A stretch of 61,417 nucleotides of DNA from Planctomycetota bacterium. GTDB taxonomy: Bacteria; Planctomycetota; UBA1135; GCA-002686595. Every line of letters starts with the position of its first letter. Position 1 is the first letter of the stretch. Where the stretch lies: positions 1 to 61,417 of the forward strand of contig JAJDET010000085.1 of the NCBI GenBank assembly GCA_029259655.1. The letters are read 5' to 3'. The notes under the pieces were generated by a model. That model was not told where the DNA came from, did no database searches, and saw only the letters and a list, made by a program, of their open reading frames with translations. This document shows, piece after piece, positions 34,813-44,836 of the stretch. The position numbers were made by a program, and so were the translations under genes.

Positions 34813-36155
34813 GGCTCTTCTCCGCAGACCAGGTTCAGGTCCTCGTCCACGTCCATCACGGGCACGCGCAGACGCTCACCGACAGCACCCTTCGCGGACC
34901 GAACGACTGCCATCGGATCGACCTCGGGCGCGTCCCTATCCGTTCGACCGACGAGCCCGAACCGCGTCTCTCCGTCGATCGTGACCTCGACCTCGCTCCC
35001 GACGAGCTCGCGCTGACTCGCTTCGAGCACATCGTTCCGGGCGGCGAGCACGGCCTCGTAGCGCTCGGCGATCGCTTCGGGCGAGACCTCCCCGTCGGCA
35101 CCGAAAGCCGGAGTACCCTCCTCGACGGAATAGGGAAAGGCGCCCATCCGTCCCAGGCGATAGGTCCGGACGAACTCGAGGAGCTCCAGGACGTCCTCGT
35201 CGGTCTCGCCCGGGAACCCGACCAGGAGGGTCGTTCGGAGCGAGATCCCGGGCACTTCCTCGAGCAGCCGGTCGAGGATCCGCCGGACGTCCGCGCCGCT
35301 CCCCGCGCGCCGCATCGCGCGCAGCACGTTCGTCGCGGCGTGCTGGACGGGAATGTCGAGGTAGGGAAGCACGCGCGGATGATCGCGCAAGAGCTCGGTC
35401 AGGCGCCAGGGGAACCGGTTGGGATAGGCGTACATCACGCGCACGACGTGCTCACCTTCGAGCTCCGCGAGCGCGCCGACGAGGTCGGGGAGCTCGAGAC
35501 CGAGGTCCCTCCCCCAGGCGGTCGAGTCCTCCGCCACGAGGACCAGCTCGCGCACGCCGAAGTCCAGGAGCTCGCGTGCCTCCTCGCAGACGGCCTCGAG
35601 GGTCTTCGACCGGTGGCCACCGCGAATCGCCGGGATCGCGCAGAAGCTGCACGTGTGGTCGCAGCCGTGGGAGATCCGGAGGTAGGCGTAGGACGTGGGA
35701 GTCGAGAGCAGGCGAGCTCCCTCGCGGCGCGACCCCGGACGCTCCACGGCCTCGAGATAGCGCGGCACCTTCTCTCCCCTGGAGAGCTTTGCGACGGCGT
35801 CCGCGAGTCCGCGATAGTCGGAGATCTCCGCGAACACGTCGACCTCGGGGTAGCGCTCGGCGAGCTTGCGCTTGTAGCGCTGGACCAGGCAGCCCGCGAC
35901 GACGACGCCCGAGAGCGCACCCTGTCGTTTCCGCTCGAGCAACTCCTCCACGGCCGCCTCGGACTCCGCCCGTGCCGGACCGATGAACGAGCACGTGTTC
36001 AGGACCGCGATGTCGGCGACGTCGGGGTCGCCGGCGACGACCATCCCCGCTTCCGCGAGGCGTCCGAGCAGGACCTCGGAGTCGATCAGGTTCCGCGCGC
36101 AGCCGAGATGCACGAGAGCGACGGAGGGGGCGGCGTCTCGGGAAGCGCGGGTCAT
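34809..36155 (-). CDS. rimO: Ribosomal protein S12 methylthiotransferase RimO
   Basis: RimO is a radical-SAM enzyme that methylthiolates an Asp of ribosomal protein S12. The 448-residue protein has the N-terminal UPF0004 domain with three cluster Cys (HLGCARNLIDSE, LNTCSFIGPA, VVAGCLVQRY). The radical SAM motif is HGCDHTCSFCAIPAIRG near 164-180, and a C-terminal TRAM domain completes it. VALVHLGCARNLIDSE favours RimO over MiaB. It overlaps pgsA by 4 bases and lies 25 bases after the motor-less ftsK-like gene. Confidence 0.95.
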   Translation of the reverse strand: MTRASRDAAPSVALVHLGCARNLIDSEVLLGRLAEAGMVVAGDPDVADIAVLNTCSFIGPARAESEAAVEELLERKRQGALSGVVVAGCLVQRYKRKLAERYPEVDVFAEISDYRGLADAVAKLSRGEKVPRYLEAVERPGSRREGARLLSTPTSYAYLRISHGCDHTCSFCAIPAIRGGHRSKTLEAVCEEARELLDFGVRELVLVAEDSTAWGRDLGLELPDLVGALAELEGEHVVRVMYAYPNRFPWRLTELLRDHPRVLPYLDIPVQHAATNVLRAMRRAGSGADVRRILDRLLEEVPGISLRTTLLVGFPGETDEDVLELLEFVRTYRLGRMGAFPYSVEEGTPAFGADGEVSPEAIAERYEAVLAARNDVLEASQRELVGSEVEVTIDGETRFGLVGRTDRDAPEVDPMAVVRSAKGAVGERLRVPVMDVDEDLNLVCGEEP

Positions 36156-36180
36156 GCAGGTGAGCGAGAGTGAGCGCCGC

Positions 36181-37824
36181 TCAGGACGAGGCCTGCGCCT
36201 TCGCCATCCACTCCTCGCGGGTCAGGAGTATATCCCGGTGGCGCCCCCCCAGGTACGGGCCGATGAGGCCGCGCCCCTGGAGCTCATCGAGGAGCGTGGT
36301 CGACGTCTTGAAGTCCAGGTCGAACTCGCGCTGGATCATCGAGACGGCGACACGCTGGCGATCGAGGATGAACAGACCGACCTCGCGCAGGAGCTCCTCG
36401 CGGTCTCCGGGCGAGATGCGCTTCGCGATCGGTGCCGGCTCGGGCTCCGGCTCCTCGTCCGCTTCGATCTCGGCCGCTACCGGCGGGGCGGACGGCTCGA
36501 GCTCGACTTCGGGTTCCGCCTCCTCGTACTCGTCTTCCTCTTCTTCCTCCAGCTCCTCGTACTCGTCGAGCTCCTCGGGGTCGATCGGGTTCCCGTCCTC
36601 GTCGACGTACTCCCACTCTTCCTCGTCTTCGTCTTCCTCCCCCTCGTCGGCGTCCGCGACCTCCTCCAGCTCCGCGGCTTCCTCCTCGACTTCCGGCTCC
36701 AGGTCTTCGAGGTCTTCGAGCTCTTCGACCTCCAGCTGTTCGGCGGAATCCTCTTCGGGCTCCACTTCCTCCTCGGCCTCCCAATCGAACTCGGCCTCGG
36801 TCTCGGTCTCCACGGCGACCGGCTCGGCCCTCTCCCATTCGGGCGTGACGGGCGCGGGTGTCGCCGCGGCCTCCTCCGGTTCAGGGGCCGGGTCTTCGAG
36901 CTCGACCTCCTCCGTCGTCCGCTCCCAGGCGGGCTGCACCGCCGGTCCATCCCCGGCGCGGTCGGAGCTCGAGCCGAGAACGCGAACGGACGGGTCGTCC
37001 TCGACTAGGGCCGGGGCTGCCGCTTCGGCCGAGCCGTCGGCACGGCCAGAGCTCGCGGTCGCGGGTTCGAGAGCCAGATCCGCGCCAGCGCGCTCATCGC
37101 CACGGTCGTCAAGGGCGGCGGACTCTCGGCCTTCTGCAGCTTCAGCCGGACCTCGGGTCGCTGGGGCTTCATGGTGAGGAACGGGGTCCACCCGTCCGCG
37201 CAGGCGAACATCGATGGGGTGCGCGGGGACGACCGGATCGGATCCCTCGTCCAGCGGCAGGAGTGCCGCGGCCTCCGCGGAGCTCACCCCGATCTCATCG
37301 CCTTCCCTTAGAGCGGCCGATACCGGGTTCGACTCGCCCAGTTTCAGCGAGATTCTCTCCCGAGCCGGCATCCAGGCGACCCAAACCGTTACGGCTACGA
37401 TGAATGCGCCCACGAGCGTCGAGGCCAGGGCACCCAGGAAGCGGTCGGCCAGGACGTTCTCGAACACTCCTCCGAGGGTCCCGCCGGCCCCCACCGAGGC
37501 GGCGCCGAGGATGAGGGTCGACCCGATCAGGAGCCCCGTGAGCCCGGCCAGGTGCCGCCCCCAGGAGACGCTGCGCCGGGCGAAGAACATGGCGCCCCCG
37601 AGCGCGGCCAGGCCGAGCCCGCAGGCGAACCCCATGAGCGGGCCCAGCGCGTCGATGACCCCGATCACGACCGCCGTGGTCGGATTCGGGTTCTCGCGGG
37701 CACCTCCCTCCAGCCAGAACATCGCCACGGAGAAGGCCAGGAAGGCTCCCGTCGCGAAGAGGATCGCCCCGAAGGCGTCCTGGAGAGGGCTCTTCTTGCT
37801 CTTCGGTCGTCTCGCGTCAGCCAT
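36181..37824 (-). CDS. Motor-less FtsK paralogue: four membrane helices, acidic linker, gamma-like winged helix
   Basis: This is a 547-residue protein. The start at 37824 (MADARRPKSKKSP) overlaps the ftsK stop by 8 bases. Four membrane segments lie between about 16 and 145. A long linker (about 150-470) follows, strongly acidic in its second half, with the segment EEWEYVDEDGNPIDPEELDE near 402. Residues 474-547 align with the C-terminal gamma winged helix of the adjacent FtsK, for example AVSMIQREFDLDFKTSTTLL beside SASLLQRALGIGYTRASRLI, and DILLTREEW beside EVLLSLEDW. There is no Walker A, no RecA fold and no room for one. The role is unknown; a membrane-tethered DNA or FtsK partner is inferred. 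Confidence 0.8.
   Translation of the reverse strand: MADARRPKSKKSPLQDAFGAILFATGAFLAFSVAMFWLEGGARENPNPTTAVVIGVIDALGPLMGFACGLGLAALGGAMFFARRSVSWGRHLAGLTGLLIGSTLILGAASVGAGGTLGGVFENVLADRFLGALASTLVGAFIVAVTVWVAWMPARERISLKLGESNPVSAALREGDEIGVSSAEAAALLPLDEGSDPVVPAHPIDVRLRGRVDPVPHHEAPATRGPAEAAEGRESAALDDRGDERAGADLALEPATASSGRADGSAEAAAPALVEDDPSVRVLGSSSDRAGDGPAVQPAWERTTEEVELEDPAPEPEEAAATPAPVTPEWERAEPVAVETETEAEFDWEAEEEVEPEEDSAEQLEVEELEDLEDLEPEVEEEAAELEEVADADEGEEDEDEEEWEYVDEDGNPIDPEELDEYEELEEEEEDEYEEAEPEVELEPSAPPVAAEIEADEEPEPEPAPIAKRISPGDREELLREVGLFILDRQRVAVSMIQREFDLDFKTSTTLLDELQGRGLIGPYLGGRHRDILLTREEWMAKAQASS
36555..36627. repeat. 73-nt segment nearly identical to 39490-39562
   Basis: Aligned without gaps, 69 of 73 bases match the ftsK copy at 39490-39562. 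It encodes the acidic-linker motif around YVDxDGNPIDPxELDEY. The flanking linker and the two protein ends are far less alike, so this block stands out at DNA level. Confidence 0.85.
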
Positions 37825-40483
37825 CGCTCGCTCCACTGCCGGTTGTGGCTCCGTACATCTCCTCCCAATCCTCGAGGGAGAGGAGGACCTCACGCGCCTT
37901 GCTGCCCTTGTGATCTCCGACGATGCCCGCCTCGGTCATCATGTCGATGAGCCGCGAGGCGCGCGTGTATCCGATCCCGAGCGCTCGCTGGAGCAGGCTC
38001 GCAGATCCGCGGCGTGACTTCAGGATCACGCGTACGGCCTCGTCCCAGAGGTCGTCGCGCTCCGCCTGGTCCGAGGCGTCCGAAGTCCGCACTCCGGTCG
38101 CCGACTGGACCAGCTCCTGGTTGAAGTTCGGCGCCGAGTCCGTCGTCACGAAGTCGACGAGCGCCGTGATCTCGTGGTCCTCGACGAGCGCGCCCTGGAT
38201 GCGCTTGATCTGCGACGACTGAGGCGGGTTGTAGAGCATGTCGCCCGACCCGAGGAGCTTCTCCGCTCCGCCGGTGTCGAGGATCACGCGGCTGTCGATC
38301 TTGCTCGCGACCTGAAAAGCGATCCGCGTCGGAAGGTTGCCCTTGATGACGCCGGTGATCACATCGGTCGAGGGGCGCTGCGTGGCCACGATCACGTGGA
38401 TTCCGACGGCGCGCGACTTCTGGGCGAGCCGCGTGATCGAGAGCTCGGCCTCCTTCTTGGAGACCATCATCAGGTCCGCCATCTCGTCGATGACGACGAC
38501 GATGTACGGCACGTGACGCGGCGTCCGCTCCTCGTCGAAGTCCTCGCCGAGTCGCTCCTTCAGCTTGTCTTCGCCGAGCGAGTTGTAGGACTTGATGTTC
38601 TTGACGCCGGCGTTCTTGAAGAGGTCGTAGCGCCCCTCCATCTTCTCGACCACCCACAGGAGCACGTTGGTCGCCTGCTTCGCGTCGGTCACGATCGGCA
38701 GGAGCAGGTGCGGAACGTTCGAGAACGTCATCAGCTCGACCATCTTCGGATCGACGAGGATGAGCTGGACGTCGTGGGGCGAGCGCGTCAGGAGCAGGCT
38801 CGCGAGGATCGTGTTGATGCAGACCGACTTGCCCGAGCCGGTGGTGCCTGCGATCAGGAGGTGCGGCATGCGCGCCAGGTCCGCGACGATCGAGTGCCCC
38901 TCCGTGTCCATGCCGAGGAACATCGGCAGCGCGGCGAACTGCTTGTCGTAGGCGTCCTGACTGATGAGCTGCGAGAGGCGCACGATCTGGCGCCCGCCGC
39001 TGTTCGGCACCTCGATCCCGATCGTCGACTTGCCCGGGATCGGAGCGATGATCCGCACGCTCTTGGCCTTCAGCGCCGCGCTGATCTCCGAGGAGAGCGC
39101 GGTGACCTTGTTCATGCGCGTGCCCTGGCTCACCTCGAGCTCGAAGAGCGTGACGGTCGGGCCGACCTGGGCGCTCTGCACGCTGGCCTCGACGTTGAAG
39201 GAGGCGAGCGCGTTCTCGAGCTTCCTGGCGGCGCCTTCGATCTTGGCCTCGGCCTCGGCCGGAGCCGCCGTGGGCGGTTCGAGGAGCTCGATCGGGGGGA
39301 ACTTCCACGGGCCCGCGGGCGGGGTCGGCGGCTCGAAGGCCATCGCGTTCTGGATCGCCGCCTTGGCCTTGCCCTTGGCCCGGCCCTTCGTCGCGGGGGC
39401 GGCCGGTTCGAGCTCCTCCTCGTCCTCTTCGTACTCGTCCTCCTCCTCGTACTCTTCCTCTTCGTCGTCGTCCTCCTCGTCGTCCGCGTCCTCGTACTCG
39501 TCGAGCTCGTCGGGGTCGATCGGGTTCCCGTCCTGGTCGACGTACGCCCACTCCTCCTCGTCCTCTTCTTCCTCGTCGGGCTCTTCCTCTTCGTCGTCCT
39601 CTTCGAACAGCGTCTCCTCGACCCGACGCTTCCGCGACCGCTTGGCCGCGCTCTTGCCTCGGCCGCGCGTGACGGCGCCTCTCGGAGTCACCGCCACCTC
39701 GGGCTCGGCCTCGGGTCCCTTGAGGAAGTTCCACAACCCGACGAGCAGTCGTCCCGTCCAGCCGAGAATGGCGGCCGCCATGCTCTCGCCGCGCTCCTCG
39801 CGGCGCTCGTCGAGCCAGTCGAAGAGGGCGACGGCGGCGTTGTAGAACGCCATCTCCGTCGCGAGCATGAACGAGATCAGGGCCGCGAGGGAGAGCAGGA
39901 TCCACGCGCCGGGCCCACCCAGCTCGCGCACGAGGATCGACTCGCCGTTCGGGCTCGACGGCTCGACCCCGCCGAGCTCGAGCGCCAGCCATCCGCCGGG
40001 GCCGTAGGGCAATTCGTTCCCGGTGTACTCCTCGCCGAATCCGAGCTGGAACAGGAACGCGGTGGACACCAGGAAGCAGAGCGCCCCGAAGACGCGCAGG
40101 GTCGGCCAGACGACCTCCTTGCGGGCGACGAGGATCCCCCCCCAGGCCATGCCCAGGAACACCAGGAGATAGCCCGACCAGCCCATCGACAGGAAGACCA
40201 GGGTCGCGAGGTAGTGACCGGCCTGCCCGCCCCAGTTCTTGCCCGCGGCCTCGGCCACGTCGGGGGGCGTGAAGTAGCTCGAGAGCGAGACCAGGAGCCA
40301 CAGGGAGAGTCCGAAGAGGACGATCCCCTTGATCTCCTGGAAGTGCTCGGCCGTCTCCTCCTCGACCTCGCTCCCGAACACGAGTCCGCCGATCGCCGCC
40401 GGCCATCCCCGGATTCGCTCCAGGACACCGGGCGACTTCTTGCTGCGACGGTTCTTCTTCTTGCGGCTGGCCGCGCGCCCCAT
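37817..40483 (-). CDS. ftsK: DNA translocase FtsK/SpoIIIE
   Basis: FtsK pumps chromosome termini through the division septum. The 888-residue protein has a basic N-terminus (MGRAASRKKKNRRSKK), four to five membrane segments (about 45-230) and a linker that is Glu/Asp-rich (about 290-360). The motor then has ELEVSQGTRMNKVTALSSEI (alpha domain), Walker A AGTTGSGKSVCINT near 545, LILVDPKMVELMTF and VVVIDEMADLMM. The gamma winged helix (810-888, RGSASLLQRALGIGYTRASR) would read KOPS-type polarity sites. Its linker shares a near-identical DNA block with the motor-less paralogue that overlaps its 3' end. coaB lies 38 bases upstream. Confidence 0.96.
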   Translation of the reverse strand: MGRAASRKKKNRRSKKSPGVLERIRGWPAAIGGLVFGSEVEEETAEHFQEIKGIVLFGLSLWLLVSLSSYFTPPDVAEAAGKNWGGQAGHYLATLVFLSMGWSGYLLVFLGMAWGGILVARKEVVWPTLRVFGALCFLVSTAFLFQLGFGEEYTGNELPYGPGGWLALELGGVEPSSPNGESILVRELGGPGAWILLSLAALISFMLATEMAFYNAAVALFDWLDERREERGESMAAAILGWTGRLLVGLWNFLKGPEAEPEVAVTPRGAVTRGRGKSAAKRSRKRRVEETLFEEDDEEEEPDEEEEDEEEWAYVDQDGNPIDPDELDEYEDADDEEDDDEEEEYEEEDEYEEDEEELEPAAPATKGRAKGKAKAAIQNAMAFEPPTPPAGPWKFPPIELLEPPTAAPAEAEAKIEGAARKLENALASFNVEASVQSAQVGPTVTLFELEVSQGTRMNKVTALSSEISAALKAKSVRIIAPIPGKSTIGIEVPNSGGRQIVRLSQLISQDAYDKQFAALPMFLGMDTEGHSIVADLARMPHLLIAGTTGSGKSVCINTILASLLLTRSPHDVQLILVDPKMVELMTFSNVPHLLLPIVTDAKQATNVLLWVVEKMEGRYDLFKNAGVKNIKSYNSLGEDKLKERLGEDFDEERTPRHVPYIVVVIDEMADLMMVSKKEAELSITRLAQKSRAVGIHVIVATQRPSTDVITGVIKGNLPTRIAFQVASKIDSRVILDTGGAEKLLGSGDMLYNPPQSSQIKRIQGALVEDHEITALVDFVTTDSAPNFNQELVQSATGVRTSDASDQAERDDLWDEAVRVILKSRRGSASLLQRALGIGYTRASRLIDMMTEAGIVGDHKGSKAREVLLSLEDWEEMYGATTGSGASDG
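39490..39562. repeat. 73-nt segment nearly identical to 36555-36627
   Basis: This is the ftsK copy of the shared linker block (69 of 73 bases identical). In this copy it encodes EEWAYVDQDGNPIDPDELDE and flanking residues. Confidence 0.85.
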
Positions 40484-40521
40484 GGACTGCTCGTTTTTCG
40501 TCCGGGAATCTCGAAGTCGAG

Positions 40522-41172
40522 CTACGGCTTCTCGAGGCGCACCAGAACGCGCGCCACCGCGCGTTTGGTCCGGTTCTCGAGGCGCTGAGAGCTCCCGTCG
40601 GCGGCCAGGATGGTCACCGTCGTACGCGCGGCCGAGAGCGCGGTCTCATCGTTCAAGACCACGTAATCCACGCCCTTGCGCTCGAGCTTCCGCCTTGCAC
40701 GTCGAACGCCGTTCCCGGTTTCCAGGGCGAAGCCCACGACGAGCCGCGCACCCTTTCTTCGGGCGACAGTCGCCAAGATATCGGGGTTCTTGACCAACTC
40801 CAAGGATGCGACTTCGGTCTTCTCGTCCTTCTTGCGCCACTTGCCCGAGAGCCGCTTCCTGGGTCGCCAGTCGCCCACGGCGGCTGCCATGAAGAGCGCG
40901 TCCGCGTCGCGAAACGCCTCGCGCGTTGCGGCCAGCATGTCGCGTGCGGAGACGATGTCGACGCGCTTCACACCGGCCGGCGTCTCGAGCGTCACCGGTC
41001 CCGCGATCAACGTGACGCGGTCGCCTCTCTCCGCAGCCGCACGGGCGATCTCGAAGCCCATCTTCCCGCTCGACTCGTTGGAGAGGTAGCGCACGGGGTC
41101 CACGTGCTCCCGCGTCGGACCGGCGGTGACCACGACGCGGCGCCTGCGAGGCTTCCCGGGCCCGGGACTCAT
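40522..41172 (-). CDS. coaB: Phosphopantothenate-cysteine ligase (CoaB), separate gene
   Basis: CoaB joins 4'-phosphopantothenate and cysteine in CoA synthesis. The ATG at 41172 overlaps the coaC stop (ATGA) and gives 216 residues, a stand-alone CoaB domain. Motifs are VVVTAGPTREHVDPVRYLSN, NESSGKMGFEIARAA, FMAAAVGDWRPRK and VGFALETGNG, with VDYVVLNDE near the end. In most bacteria this domain is fused behind CoaC as one CoaBC protein. Here the two halves are separate, overlapping genes in the same order. Confidence 0.93.
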   Translation of the reverse strand: MSPGPGKPRRRRVVVTAGPTREHVDPVRYLSNESSGKMGFEIARAAAERGDRVTLIAGPVTLETPAGVKRVDIVSARDMLAATREAFRDADALFMAAAVGDWRPRKRLSGKWRKKDEKTEVASLELVKNPDILATVARRKGARLVVGFALETGNGVRRARRKLERKGVDYVVLNDETALSAARTTVTILAADGSSQRLENRTKRAVARVLVRLEKP

Positions 41173-41707
41173 CCGGCGGCGAGCTCCGCCACCGCCGCGA
41201 CGATCGCCTCGACCTCGGGCAGGCGCCCGCGCCCCTCGACACCGCAGGCGAGGTGGCCCTCTCCGGGCTCCAGGACCCGCCAGCCGTACTCGCGGAGCTG
41301 TCCGAGGTTCCTCGCGACCGCCGGGTTGACCAGCATGTTCGGGTTCATCGAGGGGCAGACGAGCCGCGGGATCCCGGCCGGAACGGCCAGGAGCACGGTC
41401 GTGGCCAGGTCGCCGGCCAGCCCCAGGGCGATCCTCGAGACCAGGTCGGCGGTGGCCGGAGCGACGACCACCAGCTCGGCCCAGGCGGCCAGGTCGATGT
41501 GGTCCATGGCCGCACGCCGCGAGTCCCCGAACTCGTCCGACGAGGCAGGCTCGCCCGTCACCGCCTCGAAGAGCTGCGGGGAGAGGAGCTGGGCCGCTCG
41601 CGGCGTCAGCACCGTCCGCACGCGGTGTCCCGCCTGGGTCAGCTTGCTGGCGAGGTCGCAGCCCTTGTGGAGCGCCGCAGACGCCGAGGCGACCAGGAGG
41701 ACGTTCG

Positions 41708-41711
<4 letters not shown>
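41169..41711 (-). CDS. coaC: Phosphopantothenoylcysteine decarboxylase (CoaC), separate gene
   Basis: CoaC is an FMN-dependent decarboxylase making 4'-phosphopantetheine. The 180-residue protein starts at an ATG overlapping the gmk stop. Motifs are LLVASASAALHKGCDLASKL at the N-terminus, the active-site His in AAMDHIDLAAWAELVVVAPAT, CPSMNPNMLVNPAV (the PxMNxxM motif), and the catalytic Cys in GHLACGVEGRGRLPEVEAI. The chain stops where the CoaB domain would begin in a fused CoaBC. Confidence 0.93.
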
Positions 41712-43155
<1,444 letters not shown>

Positions 43156-43157
43156 GG

Positions 43158-43754
43158 TCAGGCCTCGGCGGAGATGGGTCGGCTGCCGGGCTTGACGGCG
43201 CGAGTCCCCTGCGCGCAGAGCGGGCAGGCGGCGGGTTCCCAGGTCTCGGCGGAGACCTCGCACAGCGCGAAGAGCGGCAGGCCCTCCGCCTCGAAGGGAT
43301 TGCCTCCGGAGCGATTCACGACGGACCCGACGGCGACGACGCGCGCGCCGTGTGCGCGCACGACCGCGATCGCCTCCCTGGCCGAGCCGCCCGTCGTCAG
43401 GGCGTCCTCCACGACGAGCACGCGCTCGCCGGCTCCGAGCTCGAAGCCGCGGCGCAGTGCCATCGCGCCGTCCACGCGCTCGGTGAAGAGCGACCTCACG
43501 CCGAGCGCATTCGCGACGGCGTAGGACCAGACCACGGCCCCCATCGCGGGACCGACCACGACGTCGACCTCGAGACCGGCGCCGGCGAGCGACGCCGCGA
43601 GGCCGCGAGCCAGCTCACCCGCATGCGAGGGGTGCTGGAGCACCTTCGCGCACTGGAAGTAGCGGTCGCTGTGCCTGCCCGAGGAGAGCGCGAAGTGCCC
43701 CTCGAGCAGGGCGTCGCTCTCGCGCAGGAGCTCGAGCACGCGTCCGGATTCCAA
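43158..43754 (-). CDS. pyrE: Orotate phosphoribosyltransferase
   Basis: PyrE joins orotate and PRPP to make OMP. The 198-residue protein has EGHFALSSGRHSDRYFQCAK near the N-terminus, VVVGPAMGAVVWSYAVANAL, and the PRPP-binding motif VLVVEDALTTGGSAREAI near 115-132. The C-terminus has an ACPLC pair seen in some PyrE proteins. It follows secG by 13 bases. carA, in the same pathway, lies in the opposing operon. Confidence 0.95.
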   Translation of the reverse strand: MESGRVLELLRESDALLEGHFALSSGRHSDRYFQCAKVLQHPSHAGELARGLAASLAGAGLEVDVVVGPAMGAVVWSYAVANALGVRSLFTERVDGAMALRRGFELGAGERVLVVEDALTTGGSAREAIAVVRAHGARVVAVGSVVNRSGGNPFEAEGLPLFALCEVSAETWEPAACPLCAQGTRAVKPGSRPISAEA

Positions 43755-43767
43755 GGGGCGGTCGCTC

Positions 43768-44079
43768 CTATCTCGGGGGAGGGTCCGCGGGAATCTCGAT
43801 CGGCGGCGCGTCGATCAGCGACCCTTCGTCCAGCAGCGAGCCGGAGACCTGCTGCCGCGTCAGGACGTGGATCGTGAGCGCGCTCGCGAGGAACACGATC
43901 GCCGTCCAGGCGGTGAAGCGGTTGATGCCCTTGGCGGCGACGCCGAAGGTCGCTTGCCCGTGCTCGCCGAGCGCCTGACCGAAGCCGCCGCCCTTGCCCT
44001 CCTGGAGGAGGATCACGACGATCAGGACGATCGCAGCGAAGACGAAGAGGATGTAGAGAAGTGTCGTTACCAGGTCCAT
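43768..44079 (-). CDS. secG: Preprotein translocase subunit SecG
   Basis: SecG is the small auxiliary subunit of the SecYEG channel. The 103-residue protein has two membrane helices (about 3-24 and 55-75). The family motif VVILLQEGKGGGFGQALG lies between them, followed by a polar Pro-rich tail. The tpiA-secG order is a common arrangement and is kept here with a 7-base gap. Confidence 0.94.
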   Translation of the reverse strand: MDLVTTLLYILFVFAAIVLIVVILLQEGKGGGFGQALGEHGQATFGVAAKGINRFTAWTAIVFLASALTIHVLTRQQVSGSLLDEGSLIDAPPIEIPADPPPR

Positions 44080-44086
44080 CGCAACC

Positions 44087-44836
44087 TCATTTGTCGAAGT
44101 CGACGATGCCGGCGAAGGACTCGGCCTCGAGCGAGGCTCCCCCCACCAGTGCTCCGTCGACGCCGTCCACGGCCATGAGCTCGGCGATGTTCCCGGGCTT
44201 CACACTGCCGCCGTACTGAATTCGCGTCGTCTCCGCGGCTCGTTCGCCGAAGAGACCTTCCAGGACGCCGCGCAGGTAGGTGTGCACCTCCCCGGCCTGC
44301 TCGGGCGTCGCATTGAGTCCCGTTCCGATCGCCCACACGGGCTCGTAGGCGATCGTGATCTTCGAGAGGCCGTCCACGCCGGCGAGCCCCTCGGTCAGGT
44401 GCCGCCGCACGACCTTCTCGGTCTCGCCGGCCTCGCGCTCTTCGATGGTCTCGCCGACGCACAGGATGACGTCGAGCCCGACCTCGAGCGCGTGGTGCAC
44501 CTTGGCGTTGACCAACGCGTCGGGCTCGCCGTAGACGTGCCGCCGCTCCGAGTGCCCCAGGATCGCGAACGTGGCTCCCACGTCGCGCAGCATGGCACCC
44601 GACACCTCGCCGGTGAAGGCCCCCTTCGCCTGGTCGCACATGTTCTGCGAGCCGACGCGGATGGGCGAGCCCTCGAGCGCCTCGACGACCGCCGGCAGGT
44701 AGACGAACGGGGGAGCCACGGCGACCTCCACGTCGTTGCGCTGGCCGACGTGCTCGCGCAGGGCTCCGGCGAGCGCGAGCGACGACGCCCGGTCGAGGTT
44801 CATCTTCCAGTTGCCGGCGAGATAGGGCTTCCTCAT
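44087..44836 (-). CDS. tpiA: Triosephosphate isomerase
   Basis: TpiA interconverts dihydroxyacetone phosphate and glyceraldehyde 3-phosphate. The 249-residue TIM barrel opens with RKPYLAGNWKMN (catalytic Lys). It has the catalytic His in ILGHSERRHVYGE (near 92-97), the catalytic Glu in IAYEPVWAIGTG (near 165), and the phosphate-binding YGGSVKPGN and ALVGGASLE. It overlaps the upstream DAHP synthase gene by 4 bases. Confidence 0.97.
   Translation of the reverse strand: MRKPYLAGNWKMNLDRASSLALAGALREHVGQRNDVEVAVAPPFVYLPAVVEALEGSPIRVGSQNMCDQAKGAFTGEVSGAMLRDVGATFAILGHSERRHVYGEPDALVNAKVHHALEVGLDVILCVGETIEEREAGETEKVVRRHLTEGLAGVDGLSKITIAYEPVWAIGTGLNATPEQAGEVHTYLRGVLEGLFGERAAETTRIQYGGSVKPGNIAELMAVDGVDGALVGGASLEAESFAGIVDFDK

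Noticed and set aside
36430..36800. Low-complexity GAG/GTC-rich tract as a simple repeat
   Set aside because: It is the coding of an acidic linker with mixed codons; only the 73-nt block shared with ftsK is treated as a repeat.
38174..40588. 804-codon forward open frame opposite ftsK
   Set aside because: It is antisense to ftsK with all expected motifs on the other strand.
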